DNA of 64,000 bases from Castor canadensis (lineage: Eukaryota > Chordata > Mammalia > Rodentia > Castoridae). The DNA lies in NCBI RefSeq assembly GCF_047511655.1, contig NC_133401.1:43791570-43855569 (forward strand). The letters run 5' to 3'. How positions within the stretch are numbered: position 1 is the first letter of the stretch; each line of letters begins with the position of its first letter. The position numbers and the translations under genes were made by a program. The notes below the pieces were generated by a model. That model was not told where the DNA came from. It saw only the letters and a program-made list of their open reading frames with translations, and ran no database searches. Below are positions 50,499-63,805 of this stretch, piece after piece.

Positions 50499-50820
50499 GT
50501 TATGGTCTGAGTTGTATCACCTTAAAGTTCATATGTTGCAGCTGTAACCCTCAGTACCTTAGAATGTGACTGTATTTGGAGATAGAGCCTTTAAAGAGAT
50601 GGGTAAGGATAAATGAGGCCATAGGGTAGGACTCTAGCCAACAGGATTGGTAGAAAGGCCATGTAAGGACACAGCACAAAGGCAGCTGTCTGCAAGTCAA
50701 GGAGACAGGCCACACAGGAAACCATCCCTGCCGATCCTTGATCTTCTAGCCTTTAGTACCATGAGGAAATAAATTCCTGATGGTATTTAAGCCACACAGT
50801 CTGTAGAATTATTATTTTTT
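50499..50820 (+). repeat. MaLR (MLT1-like) solo LTR
   Basis: It starts TGTTATGGTCTGAGTTGTAT and continues with GTGACTGTATTTGGAGATAG, CAAAGGCAGCTGTCTGCAAG, an AAATAAATTCCTG polyadenylation region and TTAAGCCACACAGTCTGTAG. This is the full layout of an MLT1-type LTR. No internal region is present. Confidence 0.8.
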
Positions 50821-50849
50821 AAATGAAAGCCTTCACAAATAAACACTTT

Positions 50850-50955
50850 CTCACTGGACTCTGAGATCCTTGAGAGCAAGGACAGTGTATTAGCCATTTT
50901 TGTACAGCCAGTGTCTAGCACAGGCTTTGCCTATGCAAGGTACTTAATAACATGT
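50850..50955 (+). repeat. L2 LINE 3' tail
   Basis: GATCCTTGAGAGCAAGGACA and GTGTCTAGCACAGG, followed by GGTACTTAATAACATG, match the L2 3' end. Confidence 0.65.
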
Positions 50956-51289
50956 GAGAGGCAGAGGGGAGTGGGCTGATAGTCATTCTGATGTTCCATG
51001 GGCCACTGGGAAGGTGTCCTAAGGGGACACATGTCGAAGAGATATAATTCATGACCCTAGTTCTTTCTGGTCTAATTGGGCCCTTTTGCATGGGTAGTGT
51101 CAGCCAGGCCATGTGGCAGACTGGCTGGCTGAAAAAACTTCTGGAAGTGGTCCAGGAAGAATGTTAGTTGTTTGGTGTTCTTGCTTCACCTTTAATAACA
51201 CACGGGCTTCTGACGCCATCACCTTCATGGCTGAACACAGCTATGTCAGTTAAGCAAGGGAGGAGGGATTTCCGGTGACCTGGCCTTAC

Positions 51290-51485
51290 CTCGATTTCCT
51301 GATAGGAGTTGTTGATCATGGCTATTAGCATGTTGAGCAGCACTACCACCATGGTGACGTTATAAACGCCGTAGAGAACGTAGCCGATGTTCTCAATGAA
51401 TTTGTGGTCATATTTCAGCACCACCGAGATCACTTCAGATAGGCCAAATATGGACCAAAATAAGGTTTTAAAACTTTCTTCAACC
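51290..51485 (-). CDS. TRPC7: TRPC7 exon with pore helix and S6
   Basis: After acceptor TCCTTGTAG, one base completes the previous codon. The exon then encodes 65 residues, [20 protein letters not shown] through [15 protein letters not shown]. The LFW motif marks the TRPC pore helix and selectivity-filter region. The [11 protein letters not shown] linker leads into the S6 helix ([20 protein letters not shown]) that lines the inner pore gate. The donor is GAG/GTAAGG. This is the most upstream TRPC7 exon in the window. The preceding exons (S1-S5, ankyrin repeats) lie to the right outside it, so this is a partial gene. Confidence 0.96.
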
Positions 51486-54400
51486 CTACAAGGAAGCAGA
51501 CAGTCCTTTCATGCAGTATGGATGGAAATGAAACCTGCCCTTCATTATCGAATTTAGGGGTCTCCCTGGAGGGGGATCTAAGTTTGGAAATAATGAGATA
51601 TTCAGATTTCTAAGAAGACTCTGATGAGTATTATAAATGGCACTCTCTTCTTTCCTTATTCAATCCATATGTTGGGACTCCTGGCTGAGTCCCAATTTCA
51701 TTTTTATCCTGCTGTAATTAATTAAACAACTAAAATTAAACACCAGGGCAAATGTTTGTTCTTGAGCATTATTAGCCTCACAAAGCACACTGTTCCTTTA
51801 GTAGACTCTTAAGTGTCTCTTCACAGACCACACAGCCCCATGTGAAGGGGAACCAGGGCAGTGACCTGGTGTCCACAGACTAAGCTGGCATCCTTCATGC
51901 TTGGAACTTGCTGACCACCTGCCACAGGGCAGCTTATGTGAGTCTCATGACCACATCTGCGGTGGGCTCATTTTTATCTCCATTTTCCACATCTGAAGCC
52001 AGCCATGTACTGGGGCAGAGTGATCAGAAATGAGAGTATGGAGTTTAGTGTGTCCACATGGTTCCAACTCAGTAGGTAACTGCAGTTCATTCATGTGGAC
52101 CCTGCACAAGCTTTGGGAGCAGTTCCAGTAAGAGCTGGCTTTTAGAGTACTGGCCTTTGGCCCTTTTAAGACTTTGAAGTTACTGACATACAGTAGTTTT
52201 AAAACTAAGGCCCAAGCACATTTCAAGCCTTTACTTATGGCTGTGATCTTAGGGTGGCTTTATGACAAAATCCACTCAGAAATCTGGATTTTGGTTAGAT
52301 GGCAAAGAACATACAGCTATATCTTGTAGTATCTGAATAGCTAAGAGCAGTTCTTTTAGTTTTGGTACCATTATGGGAAAAGACGGTTTTTCCCCTCTTT
52401 TAACATTTCAGATTTTCAACACTCACCCACAAATGGCCAGGATTAACTCTATCTCAAGAAAAAATTAGCGTCTCTCAAGCATTGATATTTACTTGACAAG
52501 ATGTACAAAAATACTAGTACTCTTTACTTGGGCTAAAAATCTACTCTTGACTTGCATAAATTTGCAGCTCTCCCGAGTGTGAGAATGTGAGGGGGGTGTG
52601 GGTCTGTGTGTCTAGTGTAAGTATGTGGGGTGGACATGTGTAGGGGGTTGTGTGTCTAGCCAGCTGTTTGGCTCATTGCTATGCATCTCACAGTCTGAAT
52701 AGCTGATGTTTTGAAGTGGGTTTGTTGTCATTGTTTGTTTTTTGTTTCTTTTAAAGCTGTGAATTTGCAGGATTTAATTAATTTCAATGTTATCGAAAAG
52801 GAATTTGGCTGCAGATTTGGAAGCAATGACTTGGTATTTGGCCATTATTGCAGATCTCTAGCCCCTGCTACTGCACGGCAAAGGGGAAAATGGTTTCCTC
52901 ATGCCAGATGCAGCATCCGTTTTGTGTGAAAAGATGCCATTCACTGTATGGCATGATTCACTGCAGAGTTGTCTCCCATTACAAAACAGTTCTCACCCGA
53001 GTGGAAAGGAACAGTAGCAGAGAGAATGCCAAACCACTGGATGAGCCAAAATCTTAAACTAGACGGGGATGGCAGGATGTGACCTCTCTTGACGTTGCTC
53101 CCTTCCTGGCAGGATTAGGTGAAAAGCAGAGGACACACCATCTGAGGGAGGGCTGAGCAGGCGGGTGGTGGCCGAGGACTATGTACTTGCCATGAACAAC
53201 CTACGGAGTGGACAATACATGTGACAGAGAGATGTTTTACCCAACTTATCTTTCACTTCTTACCTTGGAACACCTCCATTAACTTTTGGTGGGCACGAAT
53301 GAAGCAAGTAATTATAGAACACATCCAGGGAAAGCATTCTGAATTTCAATTAGTGGTAATGGACCTAGATTTAGCGTGTATTTTTTTCTCACTCGCTTCT
53401 CACTATGAACTTTGCTGCTGAGCCCTGATTTACCCCTGGTTTCTTCATTTAGACCTCATACATCAGTAATCAGAAGGAGGCAGAGCTGGCCCATTAAGCA
53501 GCATGTGTTTTGGAGGATATTTACAAATCTCTAAACTTATGCTGTGGCTCTCTTCTACTTGGCTCTCCAGCTGAGGACAGTTAACCTAGGCTGGAATGAT
53601 AATCTGTTTGATTTATTGTCTGTTTTTAGACAATCTTCATTACTGTACACCTGTTTCATTTCAAACACTATAGTTTAAGGATTAACCTCTGGATTGGACT
53701 TGGTCATGATCTCTGGGAGACTCTAATTACAAGAAGCTCAGACTCACTGGGATTGCCAGAGTGAAAGCTGCCCCATTCAAAGCAATAGCCAGTTGCACCT
53801 GGCTGACCAGAAAGATATCTCAGCAAAACTAGGCATTTCTAACAATCTCTTCCAAGCTCTTAAAGAAAATTTTCTATGGTGTTTGTTTCTACTTTTTATG
53901 AGGCAGAATGAGTTTAGGTAACAAAGTCTTCCTTTAAAGAAAAGATGTGTATATTGGCTTGAATCACAGAGGATGGTTAGATTCACCATTTAGGTGTTGG
54001 GTCTTGAATTTGTACACATCCTTCTTGATATAATCATTCAGTGTATTAACTGAATGGGCTAATTTTTGTTGTTGCTTTTTGGTACAGGAGATTTTATTGG
54101 CTGATTTATGCCTAATTAGCTGGGCTAAACTCTGAGCAACATAGTATTTTATCCATAATGTATACCATATAACTAGATAAATTTTGAATGGAATTGAAGA
54201 GTTAAATGTTTAAAAAGTTAGATGTTCAAAAATGAGAATACAATGTTACTGAGTTTTTATTATAAAATTTTGAGCTGGGGCAAGTTTTAGAAACTACAAA
54301 GATTGAGAAATTTGACTGCACAAAACTTTGCTTGTACATATCAAAAACACAGTAAGTAAAATATAAGACCAAAGACTCAAGTGAGGAAAGAATTTGCATT

Positions 54401-55094
54401 TGCAAACATTAGGCAGGCAGTGGATGATGCCCTCCTCACATAAAGAGCTCTTATAAATCAATATGAAAATGACAGGCATCCTAGAAGAAAGAAGGGGAAA
54501 AATTTCAATGAAAACTTGATGCTTTTTATGACAGGAGCTCCACGATTAACATGAAATGCCATGCTGGTATCGTCTTCTACTTTAATATGCGACAGGAAAT
54601 AAATAAAACTTGGCCTTGCTGCCCTGAGTGGGAAAAGATTGATCTTACTTTGACCTTGGAAGCCTACAATAATAGATTCTTAGAGAGAAGGCTGATCTTG
54701 GAAACAAGCCAATAGTACACTACCAATCCCAGGGGCTCAGGCCCTCAAGCAGGCTGTAGTGTCCTGTGAGGTCATGATGCTTTCTGAGTCACGAGCTAAT
54801 TATCGTCCACAATTTGCAGGACCTATGGAACCCAGGGCATGGGTAGAAGGCCCATCACTAGGAAGCTCTGGGCTGGCTTTCAGGAGAAAGTATCTTGGAA
54901 TTGGTTTAATTGATGTTTAGCATGAAACCACATGTCTTACAAAAACCCCACTGTCAACTAGTTGGTTTCAAGGCTAATTCTGAGGTTTTTACTGACAGAG
55001 ATGGCAGCCACTGGCTTCTCATCTTCCTTCCACACTCCCTGGCCATAAAAGTGTCAACCATGTCAATCATAGGAGGCTTTACAGATAGCTGGAG

Positions 55095-55440
55095 AAGAGC
55101 CACGGTGTATGCCTGGGTTCAAATCTCTGCAACACTGTACCGGCTGTGCAAGTTTGGGCATGATACAAAGAGGATTAGAGTGTCAATTTACTCATCCATA
55201 AAATGGACACAATAGTGCCTTCTTGCTCAGTTGCTCTGAAGATAAATGAGCAACCCATATAAAATATGTAGTTACAGCTCAATAAATGGTTGCTATTATG
55301 TTGATTTATTTGTATGCTTACTAAACTCCTACTCTGTGCCAGGTACTGTACCAGGTGGTAGGGATTAAGTGGTGTCCAGAACAAATGTGTTTCTGTTCTT
55401 TAGGAGGTCCCAGTCTAGAGAAAGCCCAATTAGGTCAGAG
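55095..55440. repeat. MIR (plus) followed by L2 (minus)
   Basis: 55095-55305 reads GGGTTCAAATCTCTGCAAC to AGCTCAATAAATGGTTGC, a nearly complete MIR. 55306-55440 has CTACTCTGTGCCAGGTACTG and reads as an L2 3' end on the other strand. Confidence 0.75.
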
Positions 55441-56559
55441 AATGCTGTAAAGCTGTAAGCAAGGGGCTCTGTGTGCCTCTGCCTTACCCAGAAGCACGAC
55501 AGCCCCATCAGCTCTTAGGTGCTTCCACAAGGGGCTGAATGAAGCTGATAATCCGACTGCATATTGATTTTTCTGAACAAGCCTCATTTTCCTTCCTATC
55601 TGCAAAGATCATCACAAACCCTTGATTTCATGCAAATTCTCTGATTTCTCCAGCCCATGCTGTCTTTTTATTTTTGGCTTTTGGCTTGCAGTGGAAGGGA
55701 CCGAAGTTTAGTCAATAGGCCATCCTAGCATGAGAAGTGCTGCTAATGAAGTAAGAGAAGAAAGTGCCTGTGAGTGATGCTGAATAGACCATGATTCACC
55801 CTTCTCTCGCTGGGTGGGGGTGTGTGTGTGGGAAGGTTGGGGCTGATCTGTCATGTAGAAAGCAGGGACAAGGTAATCAGTTCTCTACCAGGTCTGTCTC
55901 GCCTGGATAACGAGATTAATAACAGGTTGCCTGAAGAGGCAGTGTGTATGGGCCTCAGAGAACAAACTGATCAACAAGGCGAGAGGGTTTAGGGTGATTG
56001 TTATGAAAATTGCTGCTTCTTCAGAATGCCATGACTCCCTCCCCCCACCCAACAGTTCAGTTACCTACCCGAATGTGCACATAGCAGGCTAAAATTAAGC
56101 AGGAGGATCAGCTCTTGAAAGGCTGTTTCTCAAGTTCTGAAGACAATGGCTGGGACTGTGGGAGAATTCTGCCAAGGAGGAGACAGCACCCTCCTGCTAT
56201 CCCCAGTGGGGCTGATGGGGGAAGGTGCTTAGAATGGTGAGGGGTCTTGTTGGAGAGCTGTGTTGCTTTAATGCCCAGACCAGACACCAAAAGTAGTCAG
56301 ACCAGACTTGAGGAAGGTCAAGGGAGGTCAAATGCCTGAGGAAGTCTTAACCTCCCTCTTGCCATGGCTGGGCAAGGCCTTTTCCTCTGAATCACCTCTT
56401 GATTCTATCTTGAGTCCTAAATGAGGAGTTTGACTTAGACAATCCAGAAGAAGAAGACTCCAGTCACAGAGTCAATGTCTAAGATGGGATGGGCTAAAAC
56501 CTGTGTAGCCTGAATGCATTTATACAGAGGGTCAAACTATGCTCCTAGTAGTCTGAGAG

Positions 56560-56920
56560 TAATTTGGGGGCAGAAGCTGTGCCTTCTTCATTCCTGAGAC
56601 TGCACACAGAGCAGAAAGCACTCAACAAATTCAATGTCTGTTGCATTAGTGAGTGAGTGAATCTTTGGTGCACATTTTGACTTCTAGTTTCCTGCTTTAT
56701 GGCTAAAACAGGTTCTGAAGCTAGGCAAACCTGGATTTGATGCTTAAATTTTTGGTCAAATAACAGTCTCTGTACACCTCTCTTTTTTATTGGGAAAACA
56801 ATAATCTTTACCTCATAAGGTCATTATGAGGATTAAATGAATCAATAGGATGCTTGTGAGGTGCATAAAATGCTGTCTGGCACATACCAATTTCTCAGTA
56901 AATGTTACTGATCTTATTAC
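56560..56920 (+). repeat. L2 tail followed by MIR
   Basis: 56560-56660 ends in GCACTCAACAAATTCAATGT and resembles an L2 tail. 56700-56920 has TTACCTCATAAGGTCATTAT and GAGGATTAAATGA, diagnostic of MIR. Confidence 0.7.
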
Positions 56921-57059
56921 TAGTACTGGTTTTTGTTTGCTTTTTCCTTAACTCTAGGTGCTAGAGCAACAGGATCTCTAGCATCTGAAAGCCTCGAATC
57001 TTGCAATTAATTCTCAGAAAAGCCCCTTACAATTAAAAATCAGATCCCTCCCCTTTTAG

Positions 57060-58905
57060 TGGCTTTCCATATGGCCAGTCAAAGCCAATCACCTCACCAA
57101 GGCCTTCAAGTCCATGGGCAACCTGGCTCCTTCCACCTCTTGGAGCCTGTTGGGCAGTCTAGTTTCTTGTCATGCTGTCACATTAAGGAATGACAGTTTA
57201 AAGCTTGTTTTCACCCCAGAACTGAATTTTAGCCCTGTCAGAGGGCTCCAGTCAGAATGAAAAGATAGAGGACTTGGGGTAGCACTTGAAAATTTGCCAT
57301 GAAGACAACATCCAAAGGAGCGACTTTTCTGTATATTATCAAGTCTGTTTCCTCAAAACTTTGTGGCCTATAAGCCTATTCCAGAGCCTCAAAGGCATTA
57401 GGCCTTGAAATTCATGTCATGGATAAACATTAGGAGAGAATATAGATGACCATATGACTGCCATAAAAGGCTTAATTATTCTTCTAAAGTAGCCCAGAAA
57501 AAGTCTATACTTTATCACTTATTAGAGAGTGATGCAAAGATAGGAGCTTACATTAGATCCAAAACTATGGGGTTTTTGTTTGTTTTGTTTTTGTTTTTAG
57601 ACACATTCAGGTCATTTTCAGTTACCCAGCCTCTCTGGGACCGAACTTCACTGACCATGTGACCTCCTTCATTAAGTCTTAGAACATTTTTTATGCTAGG
57701 TATTCCATATAAAATGGGCTCCATAAGCACTCTCATGTTCCTAAACACTCTTCTGCCAGCCTTGAATTGGAAAGATAGAAGGCAGAGTTGCTAATTTTCA
57801 AAATATCATGAAGTATGACTACAACACAGCCCCAGAGCTTCTGTATCAGAGATGCCCATGTTTCAGCACTGACCAGGATCCTGGGAAACATCTGTCCTCT
57901 GTGAGGCTGAGGTAGGTTGATTCCCTTCCATGTTCCCCACCTGCAGACACATTCAGCATGCTTTACATACAGAAAATGATAGCTGGCCAATGTCCTATAT
58001 ACCACAGAGTGACCTTTCCCTGGTTTCTCTTAACAGGTCATTGTTTTTGGTGACTTTTATGACATAGCCCAAGCTTGGTTGCCTACAGGACCCCTGTGTA
58101 GCCAGATACTTGTATTCCACCTCCTCAGCATGGCCTCTGCATCGCCACTGCCACCTTTGCACAGCAGTGCATCCTCTTTCTCACAGGGCTCCCTGCCAGA
58201 GCTTTCCAGTGTATCTAGCTCATTTTCCTCTGAGTTGCCTTCTTCATGGTCCTTCCTTGAAGTTTATAAGCATGCCTTCTTCCTATAATTATTTGATGAC
58301 CTGTCTTTCTAACCAGTCTGCAAGTTCCATAAAAGGAGGGACTGTGGTTGTTTTTCATCCCTAACATCAAGCACAGGTCAAGTTAGAGCCTCCACTTTAC
58401 CCTTCTGGCCTGTCCTTCACACAGTTGACACAGCATCCTTCCTAAAGGCAGCTCTGAGCACATCTTCCTCCTTTTAAAGAGGTCTAAGTGGAGGCTTTAA
58501 CGCCCTATCAAGACTTATAAAACCCTTCACAATCTGGCTCCTTCTGGACTCTGATTTAATCTATTTCCCTCAAACTCTTGCCAATTTGTAGTTCTTCAAA
58601 AATGCCTTGCAGGCTAGACTGCCCTTCTAATCCTCCTCTAAGCCCTCCACGGGGCCGCCCCTTCTGTGAAGCCTTCGCTGACCCTGCCAGGTAGAATTCA
58701 GTACTTCGCCTCACTGTTGCCTAAACTTCCTTTTACAATGATCAAAAAGTCATAGGTGCTGCTTACACGCCTACCCCCCCGCCCCCACTTATCTACAATT
58801 TCCCTGAGGTCCACATGAATCTCTGATTAACTTCCATGACTGCAGGGCCAACCTAGAACTTGGCATAGAGTAGCTGTTCCGTAAATATTTGTTAGATGAG
58901 TGAGC
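57060..58905 (+). repeat. Scattered L2 LINE fragments
   Basis: Pieces at 57060-57190, 58310-58375 and 58390-58905 share L2 motifs, for example ACCCTTCACAATCTGGCTCC, CTTCTGTGAAGCCTTCGCTG and the tail CCGTAAATATTTGTTAGATG. The stretch 57191-58309 between them is unrecognised. Confidence 0.65.
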
Positions 58906-59050
58906 TCACTTTGGAGTAGATGCTGTGTTACTCAGGGGAGAATCACAGGCTGCACATTTAAATAAGGCTGAGATATACAGAATCATCAGGTTCTCATAAC
59001 TAATCAAAATCTGGATTTACTATGCTGTTCTTTAGAATTAGTATCCCAGA

Positions 59051-59162
59051 GGGCTGGTGACGTGGCTCAAGGAGTAGAGTGCCTGCCTAGCAAATATGAG
59101 GCTCTGAGTTCAAGCCTTGGTACTGCCAAAAAAAGAAAGAAAAAGGAAAAAAAAAAAAGAAA
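59051..59162 (+). repeat. tRNA-derived SINE
   Basis: GGCTGGTGACGTGGCTCAAG, CCTAGCAAATATGAGGC and box B GAGTTCAAGCC are followed by an A-rich tail with G interruptions. It is the same family as the copy at 2316. Confidence 0.85.
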
Positions 59163-59219
59163 GACTTGATTACCCAGAAAGTGACCCAGCTTTTCAGGTC
59201 AGAAGGTATAGGATGGGTT

Positions 59220-59345
59220 TGAAGTAATGAAGAACTGGGTTCAGATTCACTTCCTGTGAGTATGAGAAAGTACTGTGCCTCTCAGAGCCCCACTTTCCTG
59301 TAGTGGTATCTGTGCCATCCCATGTGAGGATTAAAGGAGAGGGTG
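59220..59345 (+). repeat. MIR SINE fragment
   Basis: ACTGGGTTCAGATTCACTTC, with CTGTGCCTCTCAGAGCC and TGAGGATTAAAGGAGA, keeps MIR order with divergence. Confidence 0.55.
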
Positions 59346-60017
59346 GCAGATATCTGTGTTTGTCACAGGTTGCTTTTAAGTTCATGGTATTTATTATTAT
59401 TTCAGTCCCTTACTGCCTCCGAAAGGACTGTCTGAAGCCTCAACTTCAGCTCAAAGCCAGAGCGTGTCCAGCATTGCAGGAAGGGTCCTTGCAGCATTCC
59501 TGGGCAGGGTGGGTATATGTGGCAGAATCTTCAGGATCAGTGGCCCTGCAGGATCACTGAAAGGAGAAGCTGGCTTTTCTGTGACCCGGAAGTGCTGTGT
59601 GAAGCTGAATCAGGGACTCCTGCTCCTGGGGATATGTGAATCCCTATCTTACAGAGTGTGGAGAATTTCCATTAACTGTTGTGGGAACCAGAAGCTTCTA
59701 ATTTTGCTTAGCACTACTGATGCTATTTTCATTAAAATAATTCCTGGGGAGATAGAACAGACTTTAACAGAGGCATTATTTTTGATTAGAAAAGTGTCAA
59801 CCCAGCTATGCTGGAAGCTGACTTCACGACACCTATAGAAAAGGTTGGCTGGGGTCATCTTTTGAGCAACAGAGCCCACATTTAATTTCCAATAAGCATT
59901 AAGTGGAAGAGACCAAGTTCACCTGCAGGGGAGACCAGAGGTCCATTATGTGTACTTGAGAGAGCCCTGCGTTTCCCTGCTCTGGGTCACCTCACTGACC
60001 CCAGTCCCTCCTATTCT

Positions 60018-60215
60018 TTGTATATGTTTAGTTATGCACTGCATATTGACATTATTGTCAGTGGTGTACCAAAATGCAGTGATGGTCATATACAGCCTAT
60101 GTGTATAGGAGGGCATGCCACCTAGGATTGTGTAGGTACACTCTACAATGTTTGCACAATGACCAAGTGCAGTTCCCATGCATCCTCATTAAGCCACACA
60201 TGACTATATAAGGCA
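60018..60215. repeat. Ancient DNA-transposon remnant
   Basis: AGTTATGCACTGCATATTGA at the left and an inverted, diverged version ending CACATGACTA at the right suggest terminal inverted repeats. Interior AGGTACACTCTACAATGTTT resembles an old mammalian non-autonomous DNA element. Superfamily is not resolved. Confidence 0.5.
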
Positions 60216-62959
60216 GGCATATGTCCTATGCGTTCTCCCCCAGCTGTATTTCATCTGTCAACCAAAGATTTTTTTGTTTCTCTTTGTCTAACACTTTTAT
60301 AAGAGTGCTGGGACCCCAAGGTTTCCACCAGTCTCAAATCAGAAAGTCCTTTCTTTATGGAATATATGCATTTCAGTGAAGCTAGCTACAAAACAAATCT
60401 TCAAAAAAGCAGATTTTATTTCTCTACTGACATTCATGATATAATAAAAACTGTATCCCCAATGAGAACAAAATTCCTAATAACCTGAACTGAGAACTTT
60501 TCTTAAATGCTTTCTTTAAAAATGTGTTCTCAGGTGATTTTTCTCTCTCCTTCCTTATCCATGTCTTGGACTACTTTGATTTTGTACTCTGAGAGAATAA
60601 AACTGGTCTGAAAGCCTTCTCTTCCTTGCCTTTGGTCATTTGCAGTTCTTAACGGAAGTGGCTTGGAGCTAATAAGCTTCCAGCAGGTGTGCAATCTGTC
60701 ATGTCCAGACAGGCCCCAGCTCACCAACCAGGCCCCTAAGCATGCCCCTGCTCCTCTTTAGGCCACAGAGTGACTGTGAAAAGCCACCCAGACCTTTGAG
60801 ACAATCCTTGGTTCTGAAGCGGAAGGAGGCTGAGAAATTACGAACTGCATGTAGGATTTGACTCTAGGCTCACTCTGGCTGCATCTGGCAACCTACTCAA
60901 CAGCTTGTGCCAAAAATACCCTCCTGTAGGTCTGAAATCCTTCAATAAGACATTCTCTTAGGTTAACAAGATCCTTGCTTTTGAAATGCACACAGCGGAG
61001 AGAAGCTTTCATTTTATCGGTGAGGTGATGAGGTTGGATCAGATCCACATTTCTTACTGTATGGTCCAACACTACTGTATCAGAATTCTACAATGGTTTT
61101 GTTAGTGATTTCCTGACCTTATCCTGGAACGACTGAAGTTATAAGTTAAGAGATAGGGTCTGGGAAGTACTAAATTTAGCTACCTCCCCAGGTGATTCTG
61201 GTGTGGTTTGAGGACTTCTGACCTCAAGGCTGTTCATACGGGTGGGTGTTTATTCATATTTGGGGGTGATGAATTCAATCTATGTGTATGCTTCTAGTCC
61301 CTTCACTGGGGTCTATTGGAATGAGGAAATGGGATGCCTGGTGGGGACTGAGGTGTGTGATTCTGGAAATGGAACACACTAGGGGGTTAGGGCAGGGTGT
61401 GGTTGAGGGCTGGAGGCTGCAGTTGGTAGATAAATATTTATTCTCTTTTGATTTCCTTTTGTCTCACCATGTATGCCCCACCTCTTACCCTTGGAACAGA
61501 GCTATAACTTGGTAGTACTCAGGTAAGACTGGGTTCTGTGAACTGGCCTAGGACCTCCTCCCTGTTGAGAAAGCACCATCTAGGCTCCTAACAACTGCCT
61601 TTCAAAGTGGGCTCCTGAGTAACCTTTAGGAATCTGATTTCCTTTGGGACATGACAGGAATATAGTTGGGGGTAGTTTCAAAAGAGCTGAGGAGATTCCT
61701 GTAGTGTCTTTCAACCCAAATTTCCCTTCTGAAGGACTGAGTCTTCAGAATCTATAGAAAAAGATGAGATAAACCTTGTATTACTCTACAAACTCAAACC
61801 TAGGTGGGTGGATGACCTGGGGCTGGCCCCCTGGGTGGGGTTGTTTGACTTCATCACCAGCACATGGCACTCAGCACAGCTTAGAGTCCCCTAAGGCAGG
61901 AGTCTCATTTCTCCTCCCATGGACTTTTATTATCAAAGAAGATCTCTTAGGGGTGACATGCTCCACAGAGCAGTCAAAAGGTAAAAGATGACATTTACAA
62001 AAAATCCATTCTTTCCTCTTTCTACTTCATGGATCTATTGACTTTTTCTGTTCAATCAAATCTTATTTACAGCTGCACATCCCAATTCAGGAACTGCCAG
62101 GGTGAAAAATATCTTACTCTTTCTTCACTGCAATTACTGCACCTCCTTTCTTCCCATCCCCATCCCGGAGGGCCCGGGGTTCCCTTTGGTTGGGTCTTTC
62201 ATGTCTAGAAAGTCTTCATTTGGTGCTTAGCACACGGGACCCAAGTGGTTTATACCTGATCTTACCTTTCCCCTTGATTTTCTGACCCACAGGCTGCAGC
62301 CTAGGCTACCTGCTTCATACCCACTCTAGATAGCTGTGCTACATTTAGCTGAGAATTGTGGCCATACCAGCCCTACTGTAAGTTAGGGCCTTTTTTATGT
62401 TTCTGTGGATTCATACATGTTCCCTGTAAGAGGAGGGCAGAGAGGTTTCCCAGAATAACCAGGACTGCAGGGATAGGACAGAAGTCCATGCTGGCAGATT
62501 GAATCACTGTCTTGAATCAAGTGAATCTTTATCTGTCTTTGTTTGTCCTGTTTTTTTCCTCATGAAGTATTTAGTGGGCAATAACTCTGTGCAAAGCACT
62601 ATGCTAGATTGGAAGCAAAGCAGAAGCATCTAACCCTCACTATGGAGGGGCAAGCCTTTGTTCCTTGGCAGACAGCTCCATGTTCAGTAACAACGTGTTT
62701 ATGCTGAGTAGATGTGTTTAGCATTCCTCCAGTACATTCAAAGCAAATGTGCTTCCAGGTGAGAAGTTTATTCCATTCCCTTAAACAGTGTACTGCTGAG
62801 TACTGGTGTGATATGAAGTACTCAAGCTGACTCAATAATGTGATTAACCTGAGCTGGTGGGCAGTTTGTCAGCTATGCCACGGTCCTGAGAGGGTCCTAT
62901 AGTACCAAACCAGTACCCAGGTATCCTCCCACCCCCTTTCTCCTATTTCCATCATCATC

Positions 62960-63300
62960 ACTGCCACTTTTTGAAGGCTTATTGTAAGCCAAGCACGTAT
63001 AGCTGGATCATAATAACAGTCTTGTGAGGTTTAACCCTCTTTTCTATTTTTTTTTTTTTTGCAGTACTGGGGTTTAAACTCAGGGCCTTACATTTGCTAG
63101 GTAGGTGCTCTATCACTTGAGCCACTCCACCAGCTTGACCCTCTTTTAATACATTTTCTGCTTTTAGAATTTGGGAGATCAAGGCCAAGGGGATTTAGGA
63201 CCCTGCCAAAAGCCATACGGCAAGAGGCAGAGCTCATACTGAAACCTAGTCATACTGAACTCACAGCCTCTGTGGTTCAGCAGCCTTGAGCCACCTAGCT
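62960..63300 (-). repeat. MIR SINE split by a younger SINE
   Basis: The left part (TTATTGTAAGCCAAGCACG) and the right part (AAGCCATACGGCAAGAGGCAG) are MIR on the minus strand. They are separated by the SINE at 63044-63137. Confidence 0.7.
63034..63147 (-). repeat. tRNA-derived SINE with perfect 10-bp target duplication
   Basis: On the minus strand the order is GGTGGAGTGGCTCAAGTG, CTAGCAAATGTAAGGC, box B GAGTTTAAACCCCAGTACTG and an A tail. ACCCTCTTTT flanks it at 63034-63043 and 63138-63147; the empty site reads CTTTT/AATAC, a LINE-1 endonuclease target. Confidence 0.9.
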
Positions 63301-63659
63301 AGGTGGGTGGTCCATGGTTCTGAGCTAAGCAGCCCAGGAGTCATTGTACTTGGTTCTTGACAGAAGTATCAAGGGTGATTAGTTCAGAAGCAGGGTAAGC
63401 TGAAGCCCTGCTGCAAGGTGGAAATTGTGCAGGAAGCCTGCATGGTTAAGGCTCAGAGCCATTCCTAATGGTTGGAAAACTTCAATGCCAGGCCACTCAT
63501 GGCTTCCTGGGGACAAGTGTCAGGAGGTGCTTGGTCCTATTGTCCCAGCTGCCATGCTTATGGCTGGAAACCTGACTTTCTGTTCAAGATTCTGGGAGCT
63601 TCATGAAGCACACATTCTGGAACTGATGGATCTGGGGAAGGACATAGACTGGAAACATT

Positions 63660-63805
63660 CTGCTCAGGCACTTTACATAAATGACCTCTTCTATCCATGA
63701 AGGTTTTTATGAATAAGGTGGGAAGTCCTGTTTCCATTTTACAGATGAGGACAGAGGCTCATATAAGTCAAGCAACTTGGCTTAAGGTTATTAGCCAGTT
63801 AATGG
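63660..63805 (-). repeat. MIR SINE
   Basis: TTTCCATTTTACAGATGAGG followed by ACAGAGGCTCATATAAGTC is the reverse complement of the MIR core. Confidence 0.8.

Noticed and set aside
51414-51429. RE1/NRSF-like TTCAGCACCACCGAGA
   Set aside because: It lies inside the TRPC7 pore exon and encodes conserved residues, so the resemblance is probably due to coding constraint; key right-half bases also mismatch.
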